Assembly: GCA_016756835.1 (NCBI GenBank)
Contig: JAESPE010000014.1
Span: 1 to 48,328, forward strand
Reading direction: 5' to 3'
DNA from: a gamma proteobacterium endosymbiont of Lamellibrachia anaximandri
Lineage (GTDB): Bacteria; Pseudomonadota; Gammaproteobacteria; Chromatiales; Chromatiaceae
DNA: 48,328 nucleotides
A model generated the notes under the pieces. That model was given only the letters and a program-made list of their open reading frames with translations, was not told where the DNA came from and did not search any database. This document shows positions 8,628 through 19,034 of this stretch, piece after piece. Each line of letters starts with the position of its first letter. Position 1 is the stretch's first letter. A program made the position numbers and the translations under genes.

Positions 8628-9625
8628 TGGCTATACCGCCTGCTCTTGATGATGAGGAAGAGAAAAAAGGGCGCCCCCACCAGAGCGGTGACGACGCCCA
8701 CCTTGATCTCTGTCTGCGCCGGTAGCAGGCGTACCAGGATATCGGCCGCAAGCAGCAGGATGGCGCCCCCCAAGGCGCTGACGGCAAGCAGTTTGCCGGG
8801 TTGATAGCCGACGAACGGGCGCAGCATGTGGGGCACCACCAGGCCGATAAAACCGATGGCGCCGGTCACTGAAACCGCAGAGCCCACCGCCAGTGCCACG
8901 GCGAGAAAGATGCGCCGGCGCAGGCGGGGCAGATCCACACCCATGGATTGGGCCGTCTCCTCTCCCAGTGTCAGGGCATCCAGCGCCCGGCCGACACGCA
9001 ACAGCAGCATCCAGCCCAGCAGGGTGCCGGGCAGCATGATCCAGAAATTATCCATGCTGCTGTTGCTCAGCGAGCCCATCATCCAAAGCACGATCTCCTG
9101 CACCGCATAGGGGCTGGGGGCGAGATTGAGCAGCAGGGAGATGAGGGCCAGGCTCAGTGAGTTGATCGCAACACCGGCGAGGATCAGAGTGAGGGTGCCG
9201 GCATTGCGTCCCGCCAGTAGATAGACCAGCAGGGTGGCGCCGAGTGATCCCAGGATGCCACCGAGAGGCAGGCTGAACTGGGAGAGAGCGGCACTGCCGA
9301 AGTAGAGCGCGATCACCGCCCCAAGGGCGGCACCGCTGGCACTGCCGATGAGTCCTGGGCTTGCCAGGGGATTGCGCAGCATGGACTGCATGGCGGCGCC
9401 GCAAAGTCCAAGGGTGGCCCCGGCGAAGAGCGCGATCAACGCGCGGGGCAGGCGCACTTCGGTCAGAATCAGTGCCAGTACGCTGCTGGTGTCATCAAAC
9501 GTCTCCTGCAATGCCTGGAAAACCGGGATCGTCTGGCTGCCGAAGAGCAGTGAGAATAGAAACAGGCTGCCAGCGATCGCAAAAAGCACTCCGAGCAGCC
9601 GGGATTGTCTTATCTCCCCCATCAT
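8624..9625 (-). CDS. btuC: BtuC-type ABC transporter permease (FecCD family)
   Basis: A 333-residue FecCD/BtuC-family inner-membrane permease with about ten hydrophobic helices. Family landmarks include LPRALIALFAGATLGLCGAA (near 58-77) with NPLASPGLIG soon after, and IGFIGLVVPHMLRP (near 253-266). Its ATG at 9625-9623 shares one base with the btuF stop (TAATG) and its stop overlaps btuD, so btuF-btuC-btuD are translationally coupled. It forms the transmembrane channel for corrinoid passage. Confidence 0.9.
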   Translation of the reverse strand: MMGEIRQSRLLGVLFAIAGSLFLFSLLFGSQTIPVFQALQETFDDTSSVLALILTEVRLPRALIALFAGATLGLCGAAMQSMLRNPLASPGLIGSASGAALGAVIALYFGSAALSQFSLPLGGILGSLGATLLVYLLAGRNAGTLTLILAGVAINSLSLALISLLLNLAPSPYAVQEIVLWMMGSLSNSSMDNFWIMLPGTLLGWMLLLRVGRALDALTLGEETAQSMGVDLPRLRRRIFLAVALAVGSAVSVTGAIGFIGLVVPHMLRPFVGYQPGKLLAVSALGGAILLLAADILVRLLPAQTEIKVGVVTALVGAPFFLFLIIKSRRYSQ

Positions 9626-10464
9626 TACTGATTCTTCGGCAGCGCGGCATGCAGTTCAGTCACCGCATCGGCAATCATCGGTCCGCCACAGATCCAATAT
9701 TTGAAAGGGATCTCAATGATGGGGCGGTTTTGGGTGATGCGGCGCAGCGCTGGGTGATGAAGTTGTTTCTGGGCCAGTGAGTGGGTCTCCCCTGTGTAGG
9801 TCGAGGTGAAGATTTGATCGGGCTGCCCGAGCAGCAGGCTCTCCAGGTCGATGCTGTTGTAGTCGTGGATGCCCTTTTCGGCGGCCAGGTTGGACCAGCC
9901 CGCCAGTGCCAGTGCCTCATTCTGTAGTGTATCGATCCCGCTGGTATATCCCCGTGGCTGGTAGAAGAGGGCCTTGGGTCTCTGGTTGGCGGGTTGGGGT
10001 AGTATCTGCGACAGTGCCGATTGCATCTCATGGATAAGGGCCGCCCCGCGGGCAGGTTGTCCCAACAATTCAGCCAAATGCCGGATATTGCTTTTGATGC
10101 CGCTGATACTGGTGGGCATGGGAAGTTGCGCTACCCGGTAGCCGAGCTTTTCAAGCAGTCCGAGCAGTCGCCGGTCGGTGAATTCAGCGGCGAGAATCAG
10201 GTCGGGGTCGAGAGCCAGCAACTCTTCGGGGCGGGCGTGATTGACCGGGTATCGTTTTGCCTCCTCGGCAACAAAGGAACTCTCTGGCTGCAGTGAAAGG
10301 TAGCTGACTGAGGCGATCTGATCTGCATCGGCCAGCATCAGCAGCAACTGGTCGGTGCAGAGGTTGATGGATACGACTCGGGAGGGCGGCGTATCCGTTC
10401 CATGCACCCATCCTGCAACTGTCAGCAGTGAGAGGAGAAGAAGGATCGGGCGTAGCGGGGACAT
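9625..10464 (-). CDS. btuF: BtuF-type periplasmic cobalamin-binding protein
   Basis: A helical-backbone type III solute-binding protein that delivers corrinoid to BtuCD in the periplasm. I start it at the ATG at 10464: the protein then opens with a normal signal peptide (PLRPILLLLSLLTVAGWVHG, residues 3-22). A longer frame from 10674 would add 70 basic residues and run into btuB, so I reject it. The mature part opens with RVVSINLCTDQLLLMLAD, typical of the family, and contains RPEELLALDPDLILA. 279 residues is ordinary for BtuF. The gap to btuB upstream is 100 bp, without a clear terminator. Confidence 0.87.
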   Translation of the reverse strand: MSPLRPILLLLSLLTVAGWVHGTDTPPSRVVSINLCTDQLLLMLADADQIASVSYLSLQPESSFVAEEAKRYPVNHARPEELLALDPDLILAAEFTDRRLLGLLEKLGYRVAQLPMPTSISGIKSNIRHLAELLGQPARGAALIHEMQSALSQILPQPANQRPKALFYQPRGYTSGIDTLQNEALALAGWSNLAAEKGIHDYNSIDLESLLLGQPDQIFTSTYTGETHSLAQKQLHHPALRRITQNRPIIEIPFKYWICGGPMIADAVTELHAALPKNQ

Positions 10465-10564
10465 GGCGATAGCGTCGGTCAAAAAAGCCGGGAGCGCAAT
10501 GGGAGTGATCACCTTTCGGTACCCGGATTTTACAAACGACCATCCGGGTGACGGCCTTTTCAGC

Positions 10565-12418
10565 CTATTTCGGGGCATAGGCGATGGAGACAAACACTTC
10601 ACGCCCCAGTGAGTTGTAGGTCTTGACTGTTTCGTACTCCTTGTCGAGCAGGTTTTTGATCTGCCCGCGTACAATCCACTCTTTGCTCAGGCGGTGGCTG
10701 GCGCGCAGATCGACCAATGCATAACCCGCCAGATCCACCGTTTGGGCAGGCCAAGTGGAAAAATCCTGATCGGTGCGGCTGTCCTGGGCGATGAGAGACA
10801 TGCCGACCCCGGTCGCGCCAAACTGACGGTCGGCATCCAGTCGCAGGGTCTTGCGTGCGCGGCGCAGCAGCACTTCATCGGTATCGCGGTCCCGAGGGTC
10901 GAGCAGGGTCAGGCTGCCGGAGAGATCCCAGTCGGCGAGACGGGTATCAAGGCTGGTCTCCAGGCCGCGGATTCGGGCCTGCGCCACATTCTCAGGTTGC
11001 AACAGAAAAGTGACCGGGTCGAACACATTCTGGATCAGGTTTTCGATGTCGTTTTGGAAAAGGTTGAATGACCAGCCGCCCCAGTCGTGGTTGCCTTTCA
11101 GGCCCAGTTCTATATTTTTCGACTCCTCAGGCTGCAGGTCGGGGTTGCCCTGGAAGCCGAAAGAGAAGGGCCAGTAGAGTTGGCTGAAGTCCGGTGCCTT
11201 GAAGCCGGTGCCGAAAGCGGCAGTGGTGCGGATGCTGTCGGTGAGATCGTAGCCGACGGCGACATTGCCGGTGGTGTGGTTGCCGAAGGCTTCGTTATCG
11301 TCGTGGCGCGCACCCGCAGTCAGGCTGAAAGCGCCATAGGCGCCTTGGTATTGGGCGAAGGCCGCTTTGTTGTCGCGTCGGGTCTCGGCAAACTGGACGC
11401 TGCTCTCCAACTCGTCGCGCAGATAGTCGAGCCCGGCGGTGATGATTTGGTTTTCGGCAAGATAGATGTCGTTCTGCCAGAAGGCTTGCAATCGTCGGGT
11501 ATTGAACTCCCCGGCAGGCAGGCCGTTGGTGTAGTTGTCTGACTCGTCCCGGCTCTCACCGGCAGAGAGGGTCACGTCCCAGGCCTCCATCGGCATGAAA
11601 GTGAATTTGCCGTTCAGCGTCTGCTGGACGAAATCCTCACGGTAGTCTGCGGTGGGGTCAAAGCCATCGTAAGTGGTTTCACCCTGGGCGTGCATAAAGT
11701 GGAGGTTAAGTTTCTGCCCGCCGGCAAAAGCATGGCTGAATGATCCGCCCAGGGAGTCGTTGCGATAGCCGTCACTATCGGGATTGTTTAGTTTGATGGC
11801 ATTGATGCCGTCGGTTTTGAAGTGGCTGGCGTTCAGGTTGAAACGGGTATGCTCGCTGCCGCCTGAAAGGTTGGCGGAGAGATCGATTGTATTGTTGCTA
11901 CCGACCGCGGCGCCGGCACTGGGGTTTATGCCTGGCTCTCCCTGGCGGGTGAAGATCTGGATTACGCCGCCGATGGCATTGGCGCCATAGAGGCTGGATC
12001 TGGGGCCGCGTACAACCTCGATGCGATCGATCTGTGCCAGGGGCAGCTTTTGCAGTGCTGGAATACTGGTGACAATCTCTCCGACCCTAACCCCGTCGAT
12101 GAGCACCAGGGTCTGATTTGAACCTGTGCCGCGCAGGTAGAGGTTGGTGGTTTGGCCGTACCCGCCGGCGATGGGCAGGTCAAGGCCCGCGCGGCCTGTA
12201 AGCAGACCAATCAGATCTTTCGCCTGGCTGCGCTCGATCTGCTGGCGGGTGAAAATCTCCACCGGGGCCAGGGTTTCATCGACGGAGCGGGCTGTGCGGG
12301 TGGCGGTGACATTGATGTCACCGAGTTTCTGGATGCTCTCCGCCAGTGCGGCTGGGGTGGCGAGTGAGAAACTGATGGCGATGGATAGAAGAGTTTTTCT
12401 CTCCAATAGGCTAGGCAT
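10565..12418 (-). CDS. btuB: BtuB-like TonB-dependent outer-membrane receptor
   Basis: A 617-residue TonB-dependent receptor for vitamin B12. A signal peptide ends at AALA (about residue 26). The TonB-box-like GDINVTATR follows, then the plug (about 50-160, with LYLRGTGSNQTLVLIDGVRV and the IDRIEVVRGPRSSLYGANAIGG signature), then a 22-strand barrel. The C-terminus ends YAPK rather than with the aromatic residue usual for outer-membrane barrels, a small oddity. The ribosome site GGAG lies 8 nt before the ATG. The gene lies about 180 bp downstream of a cobalamin riboswitch and leads the btuB-F-C-D operon, so synthesis should fall when B12 is plentiful. TonB/ExbBD are not in the window. Confidence 0.92.
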   Translation of the reverse strand: MPSLLERKTLLSIAISFSLATPAALAESIQKLGDINVTATRTARSVDETLAPVEIFTRQQIERSQAKDLIGLLTGRAGLDLPIAGGYGQTTNLYLRGTGSNQTLVLIDGVRVGEIVTSIPALQKLPLAQIDRIEVVRGPRSSLYGANAIGGVIQIFTRQGEPGINPSAGAAVGSNNTIDLSANLSGGSEHTRFNLNASHFKTDGINAIKLNNPDSDGYRNDSLGGSFSHAFAGGQKLNLHFMHAQGETTYDGFDPTADYREDFVQQTLNGKFTFMPMEAWDVTLSAGESRDESDNYTNGLPAGEFNTRRLQAFWQNDIYLAENQIITAGLDYLRDELESSVQFAETRRDNKAAFAQYQGAYGAFSLTAGARHDDNEAFGNHTTGNVAVGYDLTDSIRTTAAFGTGFKAPDFSQLYWPFSFGFQGNPDLQPEESKNIELGLKGNHDWGGWSFNLFQNDIENLIQNVFDPVTFLLQPENVAQARIRGLETSLDTRLADWDLSGSLTLLDPRDRDTDEVLLRRARKTLRLDADRQFGATGVGMSLIAQDSRTDQDFSTWPAQTVDLAGYALVDLRASHRLSKEWIVRGQIKNLLDKEYETVKTYNSLGREVFVSIAYAPK

Positions 12419-12595
12419 GATAGATCTCCGTGGATCGTAGCGATAAACGGGAGATGTGCGGCGGGCGTCAATCCCGGGCAGAAGCGCCGGAAAAAGAGTC
12501 TGCTTGTTTACACATCGACGATAGAAGCTTCAAACTTCTTGCGTCGACCAGCGGGTTTCCGCCCCACTGAATGCCCCGTTCAGTGGTCATGCGAC

Positions 12596-12784
12596 GCAGA
12601 AACGGCAGGTTTCCTGGCTCGTGGATCGATGCGCTTGCCCACCTTCCCGGATCTTCATCCAGTGGTGTCGTCGGGAGGCGCTCATCACCTACAGTTGCGG
12701 GGACAGCCAGGGTTTTGCGATGGTTTGCGCACCCTGTTCCCTTTTAACCCTTCGCATCCTGGACGCTTAGGGCACCGTTTCTGC
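12596..12784 (-). promoter_or_regulatory. Cobalamin (adenosylcobalamin) riboswitch
   Basis: Read on the minus strand, all hallmark blocks are present in order: a closing stem (GCAGAAACGG / CCGTTTCTGC), GGTGCCCTAAGC, AAGGGAACAGGGTGC, the B12 box variant GCTGTCCCCGCAACTGT, a CCACTGG arm, CCGGGAAGG, and GAGCCAGGAAACCTGCC. Downstream on the same strand a hairpin (CCACTGAA / TTCAGTGG, near 12560-12587) may be part of the expression platform. It controls btuB and probably the whole uptake operon; no T-rich terminator was found, so control of translation is more likely than termination (inference). Confidence 0.95.
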
Positions 12785-12789
12785 GGCGT

Positions 12790-12817
12790 ATTGTATGGAT
12801 GGGCAGGAGTATTTCAA
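12790..12817 (-). promoter_or_regulatory. Sigma-70 promoter for the btuB operon
   Basis: On the minus strand TTGAAA (-35), a 16-bp spacer and TACAAT (-10, 5 of 6 consensus). Transcription would start near 12783, exactly at the first stem of the riboswitch, which supports the call. Confidence 0.7.
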
Positions 12818-12850
12818 CCTTTGCTGATATTCTTAGGTGGAAAGAGAGTA

Positions 12851-12919
12851 GGGGGCGGAGTCAAACCGGGGCTGAACTGCGGGTAATTGATATAGATTTT
12901 AACGTTTGACTCCGACCCC
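12851..12919. repeat. Inverted repeat, GGGGTCgGAGTCAAAC family
   Basis: Arms GGGGGCGGAGTCAAAC (12851-12866) and GTTTGACTCCGACCCC (12904-12919) match at 15 of 16 positions around a 37-nt interior. Palindromes opening with GGGG and pairing a GAGTCAAAC-like core are a known type of dispersed, REP-transposase-associated element in this class of bacteria. It lies between topA and the btuB promoter. Confidence 0.55.
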
Positions 12920-12924
12920 TGTAT

Positions 12925-12947
12925 GCGCAATCCATGAGAGATTGCGC
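12925..12947. other. 8-bp perfect hairpin downstream of topA
   Basis: GCGCAATC and GATTGCGC enclose a 7-nt loop. No T run follows on either strand, so it is not a classical terminator. It sits between two repeat elements and may be part of the same composite repeat cluster. Confidence 0.4.
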
Positions 12948-12951
12948 TGAC

Positions 12952-13041
12952 GTAGGCCCGATCAAGCGTAGCGGATCGGGCGACTCTAGGTTGAAGCAGC
13001 GTCCGGGTGCCGCCGGTTCCGCTACGCTTGAACCGGCCTAC
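12952..13041. repeat. REP family B pair (BIME-like) after topA
   Basis: Two related palindromes face each other: 12952-12981 (GTAGGCCCGATCAAGCGTAG followed by CGGATCGGGC) and 13012-13041 (GCCGGTTCCGCTACGCTTGA followed by ACCGGCCTAC). Both share the core CAAGCGTAGCGGA in opposite orientation. The pair begins 5 bp beyond the topA stop. Further copies are at 41498-41527 and 43102-43186. Confidence 0.75.
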
Positions 13042-13046
13042 GCTAT

Positions 13047-15335
<2,289 letters not shown>

Positions 15336-15353
15336 GGGGTTATGTTGGCTTCA

Positions 15354-15386
15354 ATAAAAAAACGCGGGACAGCAGGCGCCCCGCGT
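15354..15386 (-). terminator. Rho-independent terminator between smg and topA
   Basis: Minus strand: stem ACGCGGG / CCCGCGT with an 11-nt loop, followed immediately by TTTTTTT. It lies 19 bp past the smg stop and 18 bp before the topA start codon. Confidence 0.7.
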
Positions 15387-15405
15387 ATGGATTGTTCAGT
15401 TAGGT

Positions 15406-15882
15406 TTAGTGCAGGTAGACAGGGGCTTCGTTGTAGACCATGTCTTCCATGCGGGCGAAGGCTGCTTCCTGGCCGGGCTGATTCATCAGGACCAGTAATA
15501 CGATCCATTTCAGCTCCTCTTCCGTGATGAAAGGCGTATCCAGTGCCAGCGCCCGGTCGATGACCAGCTCCCGTGCGGTCTGGGTCAGGATGGAGTTTTG
15601 CTCAAGAAACATCAGCAGGCCGCGGGAGTCTGCATCCAGGCGGGTGTGTTCCTCATCGGTGTAGATGCGCAGAGAGTGATTTCCGGAGGAGCAACCTGCC
15701 GGTGCCTGATAACTATCGGCAAGCTCGTCCAGCCAGCTGAAGGCCTTTTCCACCTCGCCGGAGGGAAAACCGGCTTGGGCAAGCTCGTCGCGCAGGTCAT
15801 TATGATCTGCAGGGGGAGCCTGTTCACCATCCATGTAGTTCTCGTAGAGGTAGATCAGGATGTCGACCACGTTTTCGTTCAT
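15406..15882 (-). CDS. smg: Smg family protein (DUF494)
   Basis: A 158-residue acidic protein of the Smg/DUF494 family, found next to dprA in many Beta- and Gammaproteobacteria; function unknown. It begins NENVVDILIYLYENYMDGE, the usual opening, and keeps the family's helical first half and the EEELKWIVLLVLMNQP block near the C-terminus. No signal peptide or membrane segment. It starts 27 bp after dprA ends and is followed by a terminator, so dprA-smg are likely co-transcribed. GGAGAGAGAG precedes the ATG. Confidence 0.9.
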   Translation of the reverse strand: MNENVVDILIYLYENYMDGEQAPPADHNDLRDELAQAGFPSGEVEKAFSWLDELADSYQAPAGCSSGNHSLRIYTDEEHTRLDADSRGLLMFLEQNSILTQTARELVIDRALALDTPFITEEELKWIVLLVLMNQPGQEAAFARMEDMVYNEAPVYLH

Positions 15883-15909
15883 GCGCTCTCTCTCCCGCAG
15901 TCGCGGGAA

Positions 15910-17040
15910 TTACGATTTTTCGGTGCGGCAATAGTAGCCGCCGGGTGCGGATGATACATATTCTTCCAGTTCGAGCAACAGCAGCATGGACGAAACTGCT
16001 TCCGGGGTCAAACCTGTCGAAGTGATCAGGGCATCGGCAGAGATGGGATCATAGCCCATGGAATCCAATAATTTACGGTAGTCAGGGTCGAGCTGAAAGC
16101 CGGGGTTCTCACTCTCGAGTGTGTGGGCCGGTGCGGGAATCTCCATCGTGCCAAGCAGTGAGGATAACTCGTCAACGATGTCCTGGCCGGTCTCCACCAG
16201 CTTTGCGCCCTGGCGAATCAGGGCATGGCAACCGCGGGCCTGAGGGTTGTGGATAGAGCCGGGGATGGCGAAAACCTCACGATCCTGCTCCACTGCGAGC
16301 CGGGCGGTGATCAGGGAGCCGCTCTGTAGAGCGGCCTCTACCACCAGGGTGCCTACAGACAGACCGCTGATAATCCGGTTGCGGCGGGGGAAGTTCTCCG
16401 GTCTGGGTGGGATACCCGGCGGGAACTCGGAGACAAGGAGACCATTTTTGGCGATTTTGTGTGCCAGGTCACGGTGACTGGCCGGGTAGACGCGGTCAAG
16501 TCCCGTGCCGGTGACTGCGATAGTGGCGCCCTGTTGCAGTGCGCCCTCATGGGCAGCGCCATCGATTCCCACCGCCAGGCCGCTGGTGATCGTGATGCCT
16601 GCTCCGGCAAGATAGGCTGCAAAGTTGCGGGCGTTGCTGAGACCGGCGGGAGAGGGGTTCCTGCTGCCGACAATAGCGAGTTGCGGCTGGCAGAGGTGTG
16701 CTGGATCACCATGCACAAACAGCAGAGGTGGTGGATCCGCGATTCCGGCCAGCAGAGGTGGATAGCCTGTTTCCGTCAGTGTCAGCAGGTGGTTATCCGG
16801 CTGGCCCAGCCACTCCAGGGATGGCTGTATGCCATTGAGATTTCCGGCAAAGAGGTGGTCGATACTCTTTTGCTGCAGGCCGAGATCCTGCAGCTCGGCG
16901 CGTGTCGCAGCGAGGACTTTCTCCGGCGAGCCAAAATGGTGTAACAGCTTGAGATAGGTGCGACAGCCGATCCCCGGCGTCTGATGGATCAGCAGCCAGG
17001 GAGCCGGGTCAGCCTGCAGGCTGCTTGCTTTGTCATCCAT
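15910..17040 (-). CDS. dprA: DprA / Smf, DNA-processing protein
   Basis: DprA binds incoming single-stranded DNA and loads RecA during natural transformation. The 376-residue protein shows an N-terminal helix-hairpin-helix/SAM-like part (TPGIGCRTYLKLLHHFGSPE, residues 25-44). The Rossmann-like DprA core follows, with AIVGSRNPSPAG (about 123-134), ITSGLAVGIDGAAHEGAL (about 155-172) and VSEFPPGIPP (about 203-212). The C-terminal winged-helix domain (YDPISADALITSTGLTPEAV) is complete. It lies 35 bp downstream of the LysM gene and upstream of smg. dprA alone does not prove competence. Confidence 0.95.
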   Translation of the reverse strand: MDDKASSLQADPAPWLLIHQTPGIGCRTYLKLLHHFGSPEKVLAATRAELQDLGLQQKSIDHLFAGNLNGIQPSLEWLGQPDNHLLTLTETGYPPLLAGIADPPPLLFVHGDPAHLCQPQLAIVGSRNPSPAGLSNARNFAAYLAGAGITITSGLAVGIDGAAHEGALQQGATIAVTGTGLDRVYPASHRDLAHKIAKNGLLVSEFPPGIPPRPENFPRRNRIISGLSVGTLVVEAALQSGSLITARLAVEQDREVFAIPGSIHNPQARGCHALIRQGAKLVETGQDIVDELSSLLGTMEIPAPAHTLESENPGFQLDPDYRKLLDSMGYDPISADALITSTGLTPEAVSSMLLLLELEEYVSSAPGGYYCRTEKS

Positions 17041-17075
17041 GACAATTCCTTTCCTCGGTGGTGATTGGGCCGATA

Positions 17076-18119
17076 TCAGCCTTCAGGCGAACGCACCCAG
17101 TCCAGCACATGAAGGGGCTGGGTGGCATGCATGATCAAGGCGAAGCTGACGCGGTCGAAGGTCCGGAAGACCATCAGCAAGCCGGCCTCTTCCAGCGGCA
17201 GCTTGACGGTCTTGCCGCCGCCTGCGACCACATCCCGGATCATCTCTCCACCTTGGAAGATCTTCATGACATGCCCCGGCTCCAGGCCGTCGCGATCTCC
17301 TCTGTTGAGCACGACCACATTATATTGGCCAATCTGGGAGACGCCGTTGATCACTGAGATGATTCGTCCCTCCAGATTCGCCTTGGCTGCCCTGGGCTGA
17401 AAGCTGTTAAGTGGTACGCCTTTGGTAACTGGCAACAGTCGGTCGCCGATCACCGACTCCATGGTGGTGGAAACCAGCTCAAGTTTGGCTGGGTCGCCGG
17501 TGCGCTGCAGATCGGCGGCGCCGATGTAGGCGGCTTCGTAGCCAAGCAGTTCGTCCGTCTCCGGATCCTTGTAAGGTTTGCCGGGACGGATGACCTCGTA
17601 TCTGAGTGGATTTTCAGACTCGATGGCGCGGGCGTAGAAGCGGATGCCGGCGCCGCCGACGATATGATCATCGAGGAAGTGGACCACATAGGGTGCCAGT
17701 TCCATCTCCTCTTTTTCCATCACATAGGGGCGAGTCAGGAACGGGGCGATGGCGTCGATGGGAATCATCGGAATCGCCGTGTCCAGTGCGGTGGACCGGA
17801 TCCTGGGGGAGAGTTTGCGATGTTGGGAGCCTCGCTGCAGGCTTAGTATCGGTCTGCCGTCCCTATAGGTGAGGACAATCCGGTCGCCAGGATAGATCAG
17901 ATGGGGGTTGGCGATCTGGGGATTGACATACCACACGTCCGGCCACAGCCAGGGCTCGCGCAGGAAGCGGGCTGAAATATCCCACAGGGTATCGCCCTTC
18001 ACCACTTCATAACTTTCCGGGTGCGCTGGGTTTAACTCCACGGCCGCAACGGTCAAGACCTGGCCGGAGATGAGAAGGCCGAGGATGACTCCCAGCAGTT
18101 TATGGCTAAAATAAGGCAT
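17076..18119 (-). CDS. LysM-domain envelope protein
   Basis: A 347-residue exported protein with one LysM peptidoglycan-binding domain. Residues 1-27 form a signal peptide (GVILGLLISGQVLTVAA). LysM spans about residues 35-86, opening YEVVKGDTLWDISARFL and containing WPDVWYVNPQIANPHLIYPGD. The remainder is a beta-rich region of unknown function with VVLNRGDRDGLEPGHVM. This is the LysM protein usually encoded just upstream of dprA in Gammaproteobacteria; a role in cell-wall attachment is inferred from LysM. AAAGGAA precedes the ATG by 6 nt. It has its own promoter in the divergent gap with def. Confidence 0.88.
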   Translation of the reverse strand: MPYFSHKLLGVILGLLISGQVLTVAAVELNPAHPESYEVVKGDTLWDISARFLREPWLWPDVWYVNPQIANPHLIYPGDRIVLTYRDGRPILSLQRGSQHRKLSPRIRSTALDTAIPMIPIDAIAPFLTRPYVMEKEEMELAPYVVHFLDDHIVGGAGIRFYARAIESENPLRYEVIRPGKPYKDPETDELLGYEAAYIGAADLQRTGDPAKLELVSTTMESVIGDRLLPVTKGVPLNSFQPRAAKANLEGRIISVINGVSQIGQYNVVVLNRGDRDGLEPGHVMKIFQGGEMIRDVVAGGGKTVKLPLEEAGLLMVFRTFDRVSFALIMHATQPLHVLDWVRSPEG

Positions 18120-18202
18120 GATGATTCCTTTGGCTGAGATCCGAATCCGGTAGACTGTAAAAGGTTATTTGTTGCCGGAAATTGCCCGCAGATTCCAATA
18201 TG

Positions 18203-18230
18203 ATCATAATGTTAGCGCAATTTCTTGCAA
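18203..18230 (-). promoter_or_regulatory. Candidate promoter for the LysM-dprA-smg unit
   Basis: Minus strand TTGCAA (-35), 16-bp spacer, TATGAT (-10, 5 of 6). It lies 84-111 bp before the LysM start. A TATAAC box on the plus strand at 18237-18242 may mark the divergent def promoter, but I see no convincing -35 for it. Confidence 0.5.
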
Positions 18231-18391
18231 CTGTTCTATAACTGGGTCTCGAAAAACCGCTCCAATAAGAGGTTTCGGCCGGTAAGATGGAAACTTGATA
18301 ATCACACAGTGCCATGTTTATCGGCCTGTGTCTGTAAGCGACTGAATAACTTTTTACGCCGGGCATGATCCCGGCAGATTCTGGAAAACCA

Positions 18392-18925
18392 ATGGCCATT
18401 CTCGACATACTCCGCTTCCCCGATCCCCGATTGCGCAACAAGGCCAAGCCCGTGCCGGAAGTGGATGACTCCGTTCGCCGCTTGGTGGATGACATGTTCG
18501 AAACCATGTATGAAGCCCCCGGAATCGGTTTGGCGGCCACCCAGGTCAATGCGGCGAAACGGGTGGTGGTAATCGACATCTCGGAAGAGAAGAATGAGCC
18601 TCTCTGTCTGATCAACCCGGAAATAGTGGCGCGTGAAGGAGAGGAGAAGATGGAAGAGGGTTGCCTCTCGGTGCCTGGTATCTACGAACCGGTCACTCGC
18701 GCCTCCTGGGTGCGCGTCCGGGCTTTGAATCGCGACGGCGAAACCTTTGAGATGGAGAGTGACGACCTGTTGGCGGTTTGCATTCAACACGAGATTGATC
18801 ATCTGGATGGCAAGCTGTTTGTCGATTACCTCTCCAGTCTCAAGCGCCAGCGCATCCGCAAACGGCTTGAGAAGGAGGGTCGCCAAAAGGCGGTGGATGC
18901 AGACGGCTCACATCAGGTGATCTGA
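18392..18925 (+). CDS. def: Peptide deformylase
   Basis: Def removes the formyl group from new proteins' first methionine using a metal ion. All three family motifs are present: GIGLAATQ (residues 44-51), EGCLS (89-93) and HEIDH (131-135), supplying the cysteine and two histidine ligands. I chose the ATG at 18392, giving 177 residues and the usual opening [15 protein letters not shown]; a longer frame from 18365 adds 9 residues not seen in the family. It heads the plus-strand run def-fmt-rsmB and is divergent from the LysM gene. The gap to fmt is 109 bp. Confidence 0.96.
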   Translation: MAILDILRFPDPRLRNKAKPVPEVDDSVRRLVDDMFETMYEAPGIGLAATQVNAAKRVVVIDISEEKNEPLCLINPEIVAREGEEKMEEGCLSVPGIYEPVTRASWVRVRALNRDGETFEMESDDLLAVCIQHEIDHLDGKLFVDYLSSLKRQRIRKRLEKEGRQKAVDADGSHQVI

Positions 18926-19034
18926 ACCGCTGCCCATTGGTCCAGATAATATTTATCCGCCATCATCACAGCTGCTGAGACGCTGTTCTCAAAGTGGCCG
19001 GTTGCATGGCGATGGGAGATAACTCAGGAACAAA

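Noticed and set aside
10465-10674. N-terminal extension of BtuF by 70 residues
   Set aside because: Basic, lacking any family likeness, overlaps the end of btuB and would bury the signal peptide.
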